The notes under the pieces: model-generated
What the model was told of the DNA's origin: nothing
Databases searched by the model: none
What the model saw: only the letters and a program-made list of their open reading frames with translations
Assembly: GCA_002345475.1 (NCBI GenBank)
Contig: DDWC01000148.1
Location: 1 to 22,221 of the forward strand
Length of the DNA: 22,221 nt
Reading direction: 5' to 3'
Source: Firmicutes bacterium UBA2296
GTDB taxonomy: Bacteria > Bacillota > UBA994
Shown here: piece by piece, positions 15,208 through 21,986 of the stretch
Numbering within the stretch: position 1 is the first letter of the stretch
Layout of the letters: each line of letters begins with the position of its first letter
Position numbers and translations under genes: made by a program

Positions 15208-15902
15208 GGCAGCAGAACGGACATTTTCCGCACCCGGATAGGCTGATCACCGGGTCCGATGTAAAGCGCCATGACGGACATATCATCCCCTGGCCTGCCC
15301 TCGTCCCTGGCCACGCATTGTTCCAGTACGTGGTCAGCCAGGAAGGTAGGGTTATCGCCCAGAGTCTCGAGAAGACCCATAAAGTCCTCATCGCTGACGG
15401 GGTTACCGCGATACCTGCCGGCGGCGTAGATACCATCGGTCATGGCCAGAATGGCCAGACCCTGTTCCATGGGGAACTCGCATATGTTTGGTTTCATGTT
15501 GCGATGTACGCCGATGGGCGGTGCGCTGGCTGGGAAAACCATGGCCACGCCGTCATTGAGCACGAAAACAGGCGGACCGCCGTTCTGGCAGACCACAACG
15601 GACCGGGTCACCAGGTCGGCAGAGATAATGGTGAGAGTGGCCGATACCCGGCCGTCCCGCAGGGCAAACATCATGTCATGCACGGCACGGGCCACGGCAC
15701 CGTCCCGGGCGCCTTCCCCTATTAGAGAAGCGGCCCGGGAAACCACCAGTTTGCTATTGGTGCGGGCGGACTTGCCGCTGCCCTGGGCGTCCGCCATGAT
15801 AACGGACATACCACCCTGGGGGCGTTCCGTAATCTCCACGGAGTCGCCGCTTTCCGAAACGGCGTACTTATTGGTCTTGCTGACGGAAATCTTGAGCTCC
15901 AT
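15201..15902 (-). CDS. SpoIIE-like PP2C serine/threonine phosphatase domain protein
   Basis: 233-residue stand-alone catalytic domain of the SpoIIE/PPM phosphatase group. Metal-site motifs: MADAQGSG at 36-43 (D38; the usual D-G has become D-A), AMTDGI at 153-158 (D156), and PGDDMSV at 204-210 (D206, D207). It has no membrane part or sensor domain, unlike sporulation SpoIIE. The ATG at 15902 has GGGAGAG about 6 nt upstream; an ATG at 15917 is also possible and would add five residues. Either start lies inside the 3' end of the ComK-like gene (35-50 bp overlap). Its target would be a phosphorylated anti-anti-sigma-like protein or kinase, none of which is visible in the window. The D-to-A-flanked motif should not remove the metal ligand. 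Confidence 0.82.
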   Translation of the reverse strand: MELKISVSKTNKYAVSESGDSVEITERPQGGMSVIMADAQGSGKSARTNSKLVVSRAASLIGEGARDGAVARAVHDMMFALRDGRVSATLTIISADLVTRSVVVCQNGGPPVFVLNDGVAMVFPASAPPIGVHRNMKPNICEFPMEQGLAILAMTDGIYAAGRYRGNPVSDEDFMGLLETLGDNPTFLADHVLEQCVARDEGRPGDDMSVMALYIGPGDQPIRVRKMSVLLPC

Positions 15903-16401
15903 GTTGCTCTCTCCCATTCTGCCTCAAGTATATTTCGCCGAGCCTTCTGGACCAGAAGATCCGCTCAAAGAGCAAGGCTCGTGCGATATGGTTCATAACT
16001 ACGGTGCGCGTCTGCAGTACAGGGAAGCGGGTCTCCCCGAGCATCACCAGGGTACTTCCGGTATCGTTCTTCTCCACCCGGACAATGCCCTGCAAGAGAT
16101 AGTAACCATAGGCTGGGTCGCGGGGCACCCGGGGCGCTAGGGACTTTACGGGGAAAAACGTGCCGCCTATCCACAGAGGCAAGGGAACCAGGTTGGGGCT
16201 GCCACTGACAAAACGGGCTGCGTTCCGCAAACCCTTCTGGTCCAGACTGAACTCGCGGCAGGCCTGCCGGGCTATGGAGGGAACCGTCAGGGTGCTGTCT
16301 GCAGTCCACAGGCGATAGTGCAGACGAGTTGTACGACCCGATGCGCAATACTCCGGCACAAAGGCCAGCAAATTCTGAAAATCTACTCCACTATTGTACA
16401 T
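15868..16401 (-). CDS. Putative ComK-like protein
   Basis: 177-residue protein without a secure annotation. The middle and C-terminal parts (about residues 70-145) follow the layout of the competence regulator ComK: a P-L-P strand, then G-G-T-F-F-P-V-K-S, a short gap, an aromatic G-Y-Y-L strand, a variable V-E-K strand, a G-E-T-R-F-P-V turn, and a final basic amphipathic helix (ARALLFERIFWSRRL). I compared this by memory only, so it is a suggestion. No membrane segment or signal peptide. The start is the ATG at 16401, with GGGAGG 6 nt upstream; the frame opens at 16428, but that ATG has no ribosome site. It lies downstream of a winged-helix regulator and overlaps a PP2C phosphatase gene. If not ComK, it is a conserved hypothetical protein. 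Confidence 0.6.
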   Translation of the reverse strand: MYNSGVDFQNLLAFVPEYCASGRTTRLHYRLWTADSTLTVPSIARQACREFSLDQKGLRNAARFVSGSPNLVPLPLWIGGTFFPVKSLAPRVPRDPAYGYYLLQGIVRVEKNDTGSTLVMLGETRFPVLQTRTVVMNHIARALLFERIFWSRRLGEIYLRQNGREQHGAQDFRQQDQ

Positions 16402-16442
16402 AAAAAACCTCCCTTTCACTAGCACCATAGTAAAGGGGCCAG

Positions 16443-16480
16443 TTTACAGGAAGGTTACACAGAGAAGGCTAAAGTGTAAC
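16443..16480. promoter_or_regulatory. Candidate OmpR-type operator upstream of ComK-like gene
   Basis: TTTACA (16443-16448), 5 bp, GTTACA (16454-16459): the 6-N5-6 direct repeat with 11-bp period typical of OmpR/PhoB-family sites. A further inverted copy, GTGTAAC (16474-16480), mirrors GTTACAC (16454-16460). It lies in the 103 bp between the regulator stop and the ComK-like start. A weak -10-like TACTAT (16432-16427, minus) is nearby. Binding by the adjacent regulator is inference. Confidence 0.45.
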
Positions 16481-16504
16481 ATTTAGGTTAATATACATAT
16501 TTAA

Positions 16505-17575
16505 CTAGTCAACCAACCGCAACGGCGCCAGGGGGCTAAAGGAATAACCGAGGCCGCGGCGCGTGATTATCCATTCTACCCCCGGGGGCAACTTGCGACG
16601 CAGGCGGGAGAGATGGGTCTTGACGCTCTCTTCCCCGGGGAAATCGAAATTCTCGGCGTTGATGTGCCTGTAGATCTGACCCGGGCTAAAGACCTGCCCG
16701 GGGCGCTCTGCCAAAAGGTGCAGGATGCGGGACTCCCTGGGGAACAGGGGCAAAAGACGTCCTTTGTAGCGGGCCTCCCTGGTAAGCCTGTTGATGACCA
16801 GTTCGTTGTTCTTCTCCATAAGGCGGCTGCGCACTGCGGTGTAAGCAGGAAGAGGAACAGGTACACCACAGCTGTCGGGCAGAGCCAGACCGAGGCAAAG
16901 CAGCTCACCAGGCGTGAGATCCTGCGCAGCCAGGCGGCCTAGGCGCCCTGTTTCTCCTGCGGCCACTACGGCGCGGTAAACGCTTTGCTCGGCTCCTTCC
17001 CGCACAGCCTGCGGCATATAACGGGAGATTTCAGCGGCAATGGCAGGTGAACCGCCGGACCAATAGTGGAGTTCTCTGGCTGTTGAGTCATCCTGGCAAC
17101 CGGGTAGCCGGGACACTTCTCCCCTGCTGAAGTATTCGAGGCGACAGGCGGCATGGAACACACTATGGCTGGATATACCCAGCACCAGACCGCTTTTGCT
17201 GAGGCTGGGACAAAACAGCCTTTCGCCGTTTAGGGTGTGCAGAAAGGCCAGCAATTCCCGGTATTCTTCGGCGGGGGCCAGATCGGGACGGTCAAGAAGC
17301 AGGAACAAAGGTGAGTCCCCTTTCATGGCAGCTAGTAATGCAGGATAAGGGGAATGCGGTAGACTCAACTGCTGGCTGAGGGCCTGCCTGAGGGAGAAAC
17401 CTGGCAAAGCGCAGTTGATGTAATAGCTTGATGTTTTGCTTTCCCTTTCGATGCTGTCGCGCAGGCTAGCCAGAAAGACTGTTAAACCGGCCTTGGGCTG
17501 AGCTTCTACCACCAGACAACCCTCTGCCGCCAAAATACTCGTGGCTTCCCTGATTGCTGTTCTCTCAATGCGCAT
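16505..17575 (-). CDS. Degenerate-ATPase plus winged-helix transcriptional regulator
   Basis: 356 residues in two parts. The N-terminal 230 residues resemble an AAA/STAND-type ATPase core: a strand and loop EAQPKAGLTVFL at 24-35 in the P-loop place but without the G-K-T/S, a hydrophobic strand and acid LFLLLDRPD at 90-98 like Walker B, a VLGISS strand at about 131-136, and a YWSGGSPAIAAEI segment at about 171-183 like the sensor-2 region of such ATPases. The C-terminal part (about 262-350) is an OmpR/PhoB-type winged helix with recognition helix GEESVKTHLSRLRRKL (314-329) and wing RRGLGYSF. There is no receiver domain. The start ATG at 17575 has GGAAGGG upstream; the frame opens 61 codons earlier but crosses the likely promoter. 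ATP hydrolysis seems lost. It is divergent from UPF0182. Confidence 0.8.
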   Translation of the reverse strand: MRIERTAIREATSILAAEGCLVVEAQPKAGLTVFLASLRDSIERESKTSSYYINCALPGFSLRQALSQQLSLPHSPYPALLAAMKGDSPLFLLLDRPDLAPAEEYRELLAFLHTLNGERLFCPSLSKSGLVLGISSHSVFHAACRLEYFSRGEVSRLPGCQDDSTARELHYWSGGSPAIAAEISRYMPQAVREGAEQSVYRAVVAAGETGRLGRLAAQDLTPGELLCLGLALPDSCGVPVPLPAYTAVRSRLMEKNNELVINRLTREARYKGRLLPLFPRESRILHLLAERPGQVFSPGQIYRHINAENFDFPGEESVKTHLSRLRRKLPPGVEWIITRRGLGYSFSPLAPLRLVD

Positions 17576-17625
17576 TGTGAGCTTCCCTTCCTTCTCTCTG
17601 ATGTCTGCAGTGTCGTTGTATTTAC

Positions 17626-17655
17626 ATCTAACTACGAACATGCGTTTGCTGTCAA
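17626..17655 (-). promoter_or_regulatory. Possible promoter of the regulator gene
   Basis: On the minus strand a perfect -35 TTGACA (17655-17650), an 18-bp spacer, and a poor -10 TTAGAT (17631-17626), about 50 nt before the ATG. The weak -10 would suit a regulated promoter. No equally good promoter was seen for the divergent UPF0182 gene. Confidence 0.45.
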
Positions 17656-17772
17656 GAGGCGAACGTGGCCAATGCTGACACTGCCCCATGAGGGAAGGTA
17701 TTTGCGGGACAACAGCGAATATAGCAAAGCGACCAATTAAGCGCCGGAAGGTGCACACGGGGGGAATAACTT

Positions 17773-20499
17773 TTGAAACTGAAGCGGGCGCTGCTGACAG
17801 GCGCGTTGGCGCTTATAGCCATAATCATGGGCGGAGCGCGTTTTTACACCGACTTTCTCTGGTTTGTCTCGGTAGGTTTCCGCGACGTATTTCTCAAACT
17901 GCTGCTGAGTCGTGTCGGGCTCTTTGCTATCGTGGCCGCGCTGGCGGGTCTTTTCGTGTATCTCAACCTGCGACAACTGCGCAATGTTCTGCGCCAGCGT
18001 CTGGTAGGGACGGCCGCGGGAAACGTGCGCTACTTCCCCGCTGGGCAACCCATGCTGGAATTTCTGGACAGCCTGCTGCAAAGCCGCAGCCTCAACGCAG
18101 TCATGCTGGCCGTATCCGCCGGGCTGGGAGTGATGACAGGACTTTCCGCGGCGCCGGGAGCTTTGTCACTGCTACTCTTCTTTAACGCTGAACCTACAGG
18201 GATTGTGGATCCGCTCTTTGCCAAGGACGTTTCCTTCTATTTGCTGCGCTTACCCGTTTACACTGCTGCTTTGTCCGGTGCCTTGGCTCTGATTATACTT
18301 GTTCTAGCCGGCATGGCAGGAGTCTACTTCGTGAGCGGTAACATATCCTTCCGTCGCAGTTCGCAAACGGGGGCCATGACCCATTTGAGTATTCTGACGG
18401 GCACGGCACTGGCGCTGCGCGGCGTGGGGTATTTCTTTGACGTGTTCAAGCTGATGTATTCCCCCCGCGGTGCTGCCTTTGGCGCCAGCCATACCGACAT
18501 GGCACTGGTGCGACCAGTCCTCTACATACTTGCCGGTTTGTGCGCTTTGGGTGTTGCTTTATCACTGGCCAACATTAAAAGGCCTCGACTGCGCAACCTT
18601 GTGGCCATACCGGCGGCGTTAGCCATAGTCTCGGTGGTGGGCAGCGGCATTATCCCCGCCATCTACCAGCAGATTGTGGTGGAACCTAACGAACTGGTGA
18701 GAGAAACGCCTTACCTGTCTAACAACATAGCCTTTACCCGCCAGGCCTATGGCCTGGGAGACATGCGGGTAGTGGATCTGCCTCAACCCCAGGTCATCAG
18801 TGGCGCGACAGTCACCGCCAACACGCCAACGTTAAGCAACGTAAGAGTTCTTGACTGGCGCCCGTTACTGCAGACTTATTCTCAACTGCAGAGCATACGC
18901 CTTTACTATCGTTTCCATGATGTGGACATAGATCGCTACCAGGTTAACGGCAGTTACCAGCAGGTGATGATTGCTGCCCGGGAAATGTCCATCAACGACC
19001 TCCCCGCTGCCGGGCGCACCTGGCTTAACGAACATCTGCGCTATACCCACGGCTATGGCGTAGTCATGTCGCCGGTGACCCGCGTGTCACCCCGGGGAGA
19101 GCCAATATTCTACCTGCAGGACATTCCGCCCCGCGCCACACATTCTAGCATTACCGTGACACGACCGGAACTGTACTTCGGCGAGTTTCCCGGCAATTAC
19201 GTCATTATTAACACCAAGGCTGACGAGTTCAGCTACCCCCTGGGTGAGGACAACGCTACCACCCGCTACGAGGGTGTGGACGGCGTAACGCTAAACTGGT
19301 TTAACCGTCTCATGTTCAGCATCCGCCACGGAACCACCAAGATCATCCTCTCCGACGATGTCGAGCCGAACAGCCGCATTCTCTTCAACCGCAACATACT
19401 GGAGAGAACCAGGCTCATCGCACCTTTCCTCACTTATGAGAGCGACCCCTACATAGTAATCAGCGAAGGACGCCTGTTCTGGATGCTGGACGCCTACACC
19501 ACTTCTTCCAACTACCCATACTCGGAACCCCTAAACAGCGGCGGTTTGAACTACATACGCAACTCAGTGAAAGTTGTCATTGACGCCTATCAGGGGACGG
19601 TTGACTACTACATCGTTGACGACAGCGACCCGCTAATCCTAGCCTATGCACGCACTTTCCCTGGCATGTTCAAGCCCTACTCCGAGATGCCGGAAGGTCT
19701 TAAACTGCACATCAGGTATCCCGAACAGCTTCTGGCGGTGCAGGCCAGCATGCTTTCCATTTACCACATGACAAACCCGTCGACTTTCTACAACCGGGAG
19801 GACGTCTGGCGCATTGCCCAGGAACAATACGCAGGAAGGCAACAGAGCGTCGACCCCTACTATATGATTATGCAACCCCCTATGGTGGGAGCAACGTCCG
19901 AAGAGTTTATGCTGGTCGCGCCCATGACTCCAGCGGGCACGCCGGCCAACCCCCGCCACAACATGGTGGCTTACCTGGCGGCCAGAAACGACCACCCCAA
20001 CTACGGCGAGATTATTCTCTACCGCTTTCCCAAGGACACCCTGATACAAGGACCGATGCAGGTAGAGTCGCGGATCGATCAAGACGCCGAGATCTCCGCC
20101 AGCCTTACGCTGTGGAGCCAGGCGGGGTCCACAGTATTTCGCGGTAACCTGCTGGTGATACCGGTAGGCAATTCCCTGATTTATGTGGAACCTGTGTACA
20201 TTCAGTCCACCAGCAACAGCCTGCCGGAGCTGAAGAAGGTCATCGTGGCCACCGCCGACAAACTGGCCTGGGGTGACACCTTCGAGGAAGCACTGGCCAA
20301 GGTGGTGGGGATAGCGCCTCCTACTGATCCCACCCCCGGAGACGACGAGGACGACACCTACGTCGAAATTGTAGCGGCTCTGGAAACCGCCTTCAGAGGG
20401 GCTCAGGAAGCCTCGCAACGCGGCGATTGGGCAGAATACGGCAGACTGATCGGCGAAGTTGAAAGGCTGATCGGGCGACTGCTGGAAATGGTACCGTAA
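17773..20499 (+). CDS. UPF0182 family integral membrane protein
   Basis: 908-residue protein, full length for UPF0182 (COG1615), a family of unknown function found in several Gram-positive lineages and cyanobacteria. About seven hydrophobic segments lie in the first 300 residues (near 8-24, 47-66, 107-134, 160-190, 208-225, 250-272, 280-300). A large, mostly polar domain follows, rich in Y, P and N, probably outside the cell. Recognisable family stretches include WRPLLQTYSQLQSIRLYYRF, the INTKADEFSYPLG region and the YVEPVYIQ strand near the C-terminus. An acidic linker (DPTPGDDEDD) precedes a final helix. The TTG start at 17773 is the first codon able to start after an in-frame stop at 17767, with GGGGGG about 8 nt upstream as a weak ribosome site. 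The gene is divergent from the degenerate-ATPase regulator, which may control it, and ends at a hairpin terminator. Confidence 0.93.
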   Translation: MKLKRALLTGALALIAIIMGGARFYTDFLWFVSVGFRDVFLKLLLSRVGLFAIVAALAGLFVYLNLRQLRNVLRQRLVGTAAGNVRYFPAGQPMLEFLDSLLQSRSLNAVMLAVSAGLGVMTGLSAAPGALSLLLFFNAEPTGIVDPLFAKDVSFYLLRLPVYTAALSGALALIILVLAGMAGVYFVSGNISFRRSSQTGAMTHLSILTGTALALRGVGYFFDVFKLMYSPRGAAFGASHTDMALVRPVLYILAGLCALGVALSLANIKRPRLRNLVAIPAALAIVSVVGSGIIPAIYQQIVVEPNELVRETPYLSNNIAFTRQAYGLGDMRVVDLPQPQVISGATVTANTPTLSNVRVLDWRPLLQTYSQLQSIRLYYRFHDVDIDRYQVNGSYQQVMIAAREMSINDLPAAGRTWLNEHLRYTHGYGVVMSPVTRVSPRGEPIFYLQDIPPRATHSSITVTRPELYFGEFPGNYVIINTKADEFSYPLGEDNATTRYEGVDGVTLNWFNRLMFSIRHGTTKIILSDDVEPNSRILFNRNILERTRLIAPFLTYESDPYIVISEGRLFWMLDAYTTSSNYPYSEPLNSGGLNYIRNSVKVVIDAYQGTVDYYIVDDSDPLILAYARTFPGMFKPYSEMPEGLKLHIRYPEQLLAVQASMLSIYHMTNPSTFYNREDVWRIAQEQYAGRQQSVDPYYMIMQPPMVGATSEEFMLVAPMTPAGTPANPRHNMVAYLAARNDHPNYGEIILYRFPKDTLIQGPMQVESRIDQDAEISASLTLWSQAGSTVFRGNLLVIPVGNSLIYVEPVYIQSTSNSLPELKKVIVATADKLAWGDTFEEALAKVVGIAPPTDPTPGDDEDDTYVEIVAALETAFRGAQEASQRGDWAEYGRLIGEVERLIGRLLEMVP

Positions 20500-20504
20500 A
20501 ACAA

Positions 20505-20536
20505 AACAAGAGCGGCCCGAAAGGGCCGCTCTTGTT
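20505..20536 (+). terminator. Terminator after UPF0182 gene
   Basis: A perfect 14-bp stem (20505-20518 with 20523-20536) with a GAAA tetraloop starts 5 nt after the stop codon. The stem base is A-rich on the left and ends CTTGTT on the right. Its position and stem strength make the call likely despite the short T-run. Confidence 0.85.
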
Positions 20537-20837
20537 GGTGCGTGGAGTGGGATAGCATTCAGCAATCAGCATTGAGCAATCAGCAAGGGGTGACGAACGA
20601 GGTCGTTCCCTGTTTGTTGAAAGTCGTGGCGGCGAGTCCGTGGCTCACGGGGAGATCTCCCGGTTCCAATTCTCTCGAACAAAGATATATGAACGCTGTT
20701 TTGCCCTGACGTGGACGCGGTCTGACGCTGAAGACCGAGGGAAGGGCGAAAGGATGATAGGACGACGTGGTGCCTCATCGCGCTGCGACGCGAGGAGCTA
20801 CTACGGGAAACGGCAGCAATAGGGCTAAGAACGTCCG

Positions 20838-21094
20838 CGAGCCGCGGTCTCGCCGCTACAAATGACAGACACCAAACCATCGTTGAACCATCGTTAGGTG
20901 ATAGCTGCACCATCGCAGTTCCACATATTGTAGGGGCACAGCATGCTGTGCCCACGTTCTCCTGGAACGCATTGGCCCACTTCTGTGCTCGATGCGGTAG
21001 CCGAGATGGACACAGTCAATCCGGAATGCAATCCACATTTCTTGATGCACAATGAGGGGCTAAGAAGGACCTCGAGCCACGGTCTCGCCGCTAC
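20838..21094 (+). repeat. Two copies of CGAGCC...CGCTAC element
   Basis: Copies at 20838-20859 and 21073-21094 differ at one base in the 22-bp core and share a longer left flank beginning GGGCTAAGAA. The third copy is at 4842-4863. Confidence 0.8.
20930..20953 (-). repeat. GCATGC palindromic element
   Basis: GTAG plus the perfect 20-bp palindrome at 20934-20953, with flanks identical to the copy at 11300-11323. Confidence 0.9.
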
Positions 21095-21142
21095 AAAAGA
21101 TGAGGTGTGAAGCGTCGCCAGCAATCGTAGACCAAGGCCCAT

Positions 21143-21166
21143 GGGCACAGCATGCTGTGCCCCTAC
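21143..21166 (+). repeat. GCATGC palindromic element
   Basis: Perfect 20-bp palindrome followed by CTACGTTA, plus orientation, matching the right flank of the two copies in island 3. Confidence 0.9.
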
Positions 21167-21189
21167 GTTAAAGGATGTTTCGCGTGTGG

Positions 21190-21224
21190 CTGGAACCTGA
21201 CACCTGGAGCCTGGCGGCTGGTGC
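21190..21224 (+). repeat. Heptamer array, CTGG type, abutting thiT stop
   Basis: Five exact 7-mers CTGGAAC, CTGACAC, CTGGAGC, CTGGCGG, CTGGTGC. The next base begins the thiT stop codon (CTA on the plus strand), so the array ends exactly at the coding boundary. Confidence 0.85.
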
Positions 21225-21986
21225 CTACATCCCCCGCACGATCAGGTACACGACATACACTACCGCGGGAGGAACTGTGACCAGCAGGAGGCCGCGCACG
21301 GCTTCTTTTTTGTTCTTGAAGAAATGCACCGCGTGGTATATGGCCAGTGCGCCCCAGGTGATAAGGGCGGCGTAGTTTACGGCGGGGATGCTGTTGCGCA
21401 GACCCACCACCAGGGCCATGGCCGACAGCGGCGCCACAAATGAGACTATCTCGATGAGGTTGTTCCTGATATCTAGTTCTTCATGATGCCCAGGTTGCAG
21501 GCGGCGCAGAACCAGAGGCGTGGTGAGCATGGCAATGACAATTTCCGGGCCCATGTAAGTCAGGTTGTAGACGATTGAGTAGAGCACCGGGCTCATATTG
21601 TCGGGTGCCAGAGAGCCGAAGAATACTACTCCCGCCAGGAAGTGCATGAGAAAGCGGCCCGCTCCTCCAGCCAGTATGCCCACCAGAGGCTTTTCCCTGA
21701 GAAAACCGGCCACGCCGATGGCGGCGAAGGCCAGCGGATAATCCAGTAGCATTTGCGCCGGGTGCACAATGTAGGGGTCAAACATCAGCTTGAGGAGGCC
21801 GAACATCAGGCCGGCAGAAATGCCCGGCATGCCGCCCCAGCGCAGGGCAATGACGAAAATGGGCAGCATCTGCAGGGAAATGGAGCCGCCCTGGGGCAAG
21901 CGCCCCACGCGGAAAAGCATGAGGACATAGGAAAACGCCACCATGACCGCTATCTCGACGAGCATTAGTACTTTCTTGTTCTTCAT
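21225..21986 (-). CDS. thiT: ThiT-type energy-coupled thiamine transporter S component, C-terminally extended
   Basis: Integral membrane substrate-binding component for thiamine that docks on a shared ECF energising module (not in this window). Family motifs in the first 165 residues: GGSISLQMLPI at 33-43, HPAQMLLDYPLAF at 75-87, RFLMHFLAGVVFF at 111-123, and YNLTYMGPE at 140-148. ThiT proteins are usually about 180-200 residues; this one has 253. The extra part (about 165-253) has three more hydrophobic segments (near 178-197, 205-223 and 232-250). The start ATG at 21986 has AAGGAGG 9 nt upstream. No TPP riboswitch is recognisable in the 235 bp upstream that the window shows. It is convergent with UPF0182 and has a heptamer array touching its stop codon. 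Confidence 0.9.
   Translation of the reverse strand: MKNKKVLMLVEIAVMVAFSYVLMLFRVGRLPQGGSISLQMLPIFVIALRWGGMPGISAGLMFGLLKLMFDPYIVHPAQMLLDYPLAFAAIGVAGFLREKPLVGILAGGAGRFLMHFLAGVVFFGSLAPDNMSPVLYSIVYNLTYMGPEIVIAMLTTPLVLRRLQPGHHEELDIRNNLIEIVSFVAPLSAMALVVGLRNSIPAVNYAALITWGALAIYHAVHFFKNKKEAVRGLLLVTVPPAVVYVVYLIVRGM

Larger units (their letters stand above)
20537..21224. repeat. Repeat island 4
   Basis: Between the convergent UPF0182 and thiT genes, with no gene visible. It contains GCAATCA heptamers (20555-20589), two copies of a GGGCTAAGAA...CGAGCC...CGCTACAAA element (20822-20862 and 21057-21097), palindromes at 20930-20953 (minus) and 21143-21166 (plus), and a CTGG heptamer array (21190-21224) that stops exactly at the thiT stop codon. 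The remaining sequence (about 20590-20820) shows no repeat or gene that I can name. Confidence 0.82.

Noticed and set aside
19639..20565. 308-codon minus-strand open frame opposite the UPF0182 3' half
   Set aside because: It overlaps a conserved gene and its terminator, and has no recognisable domain.
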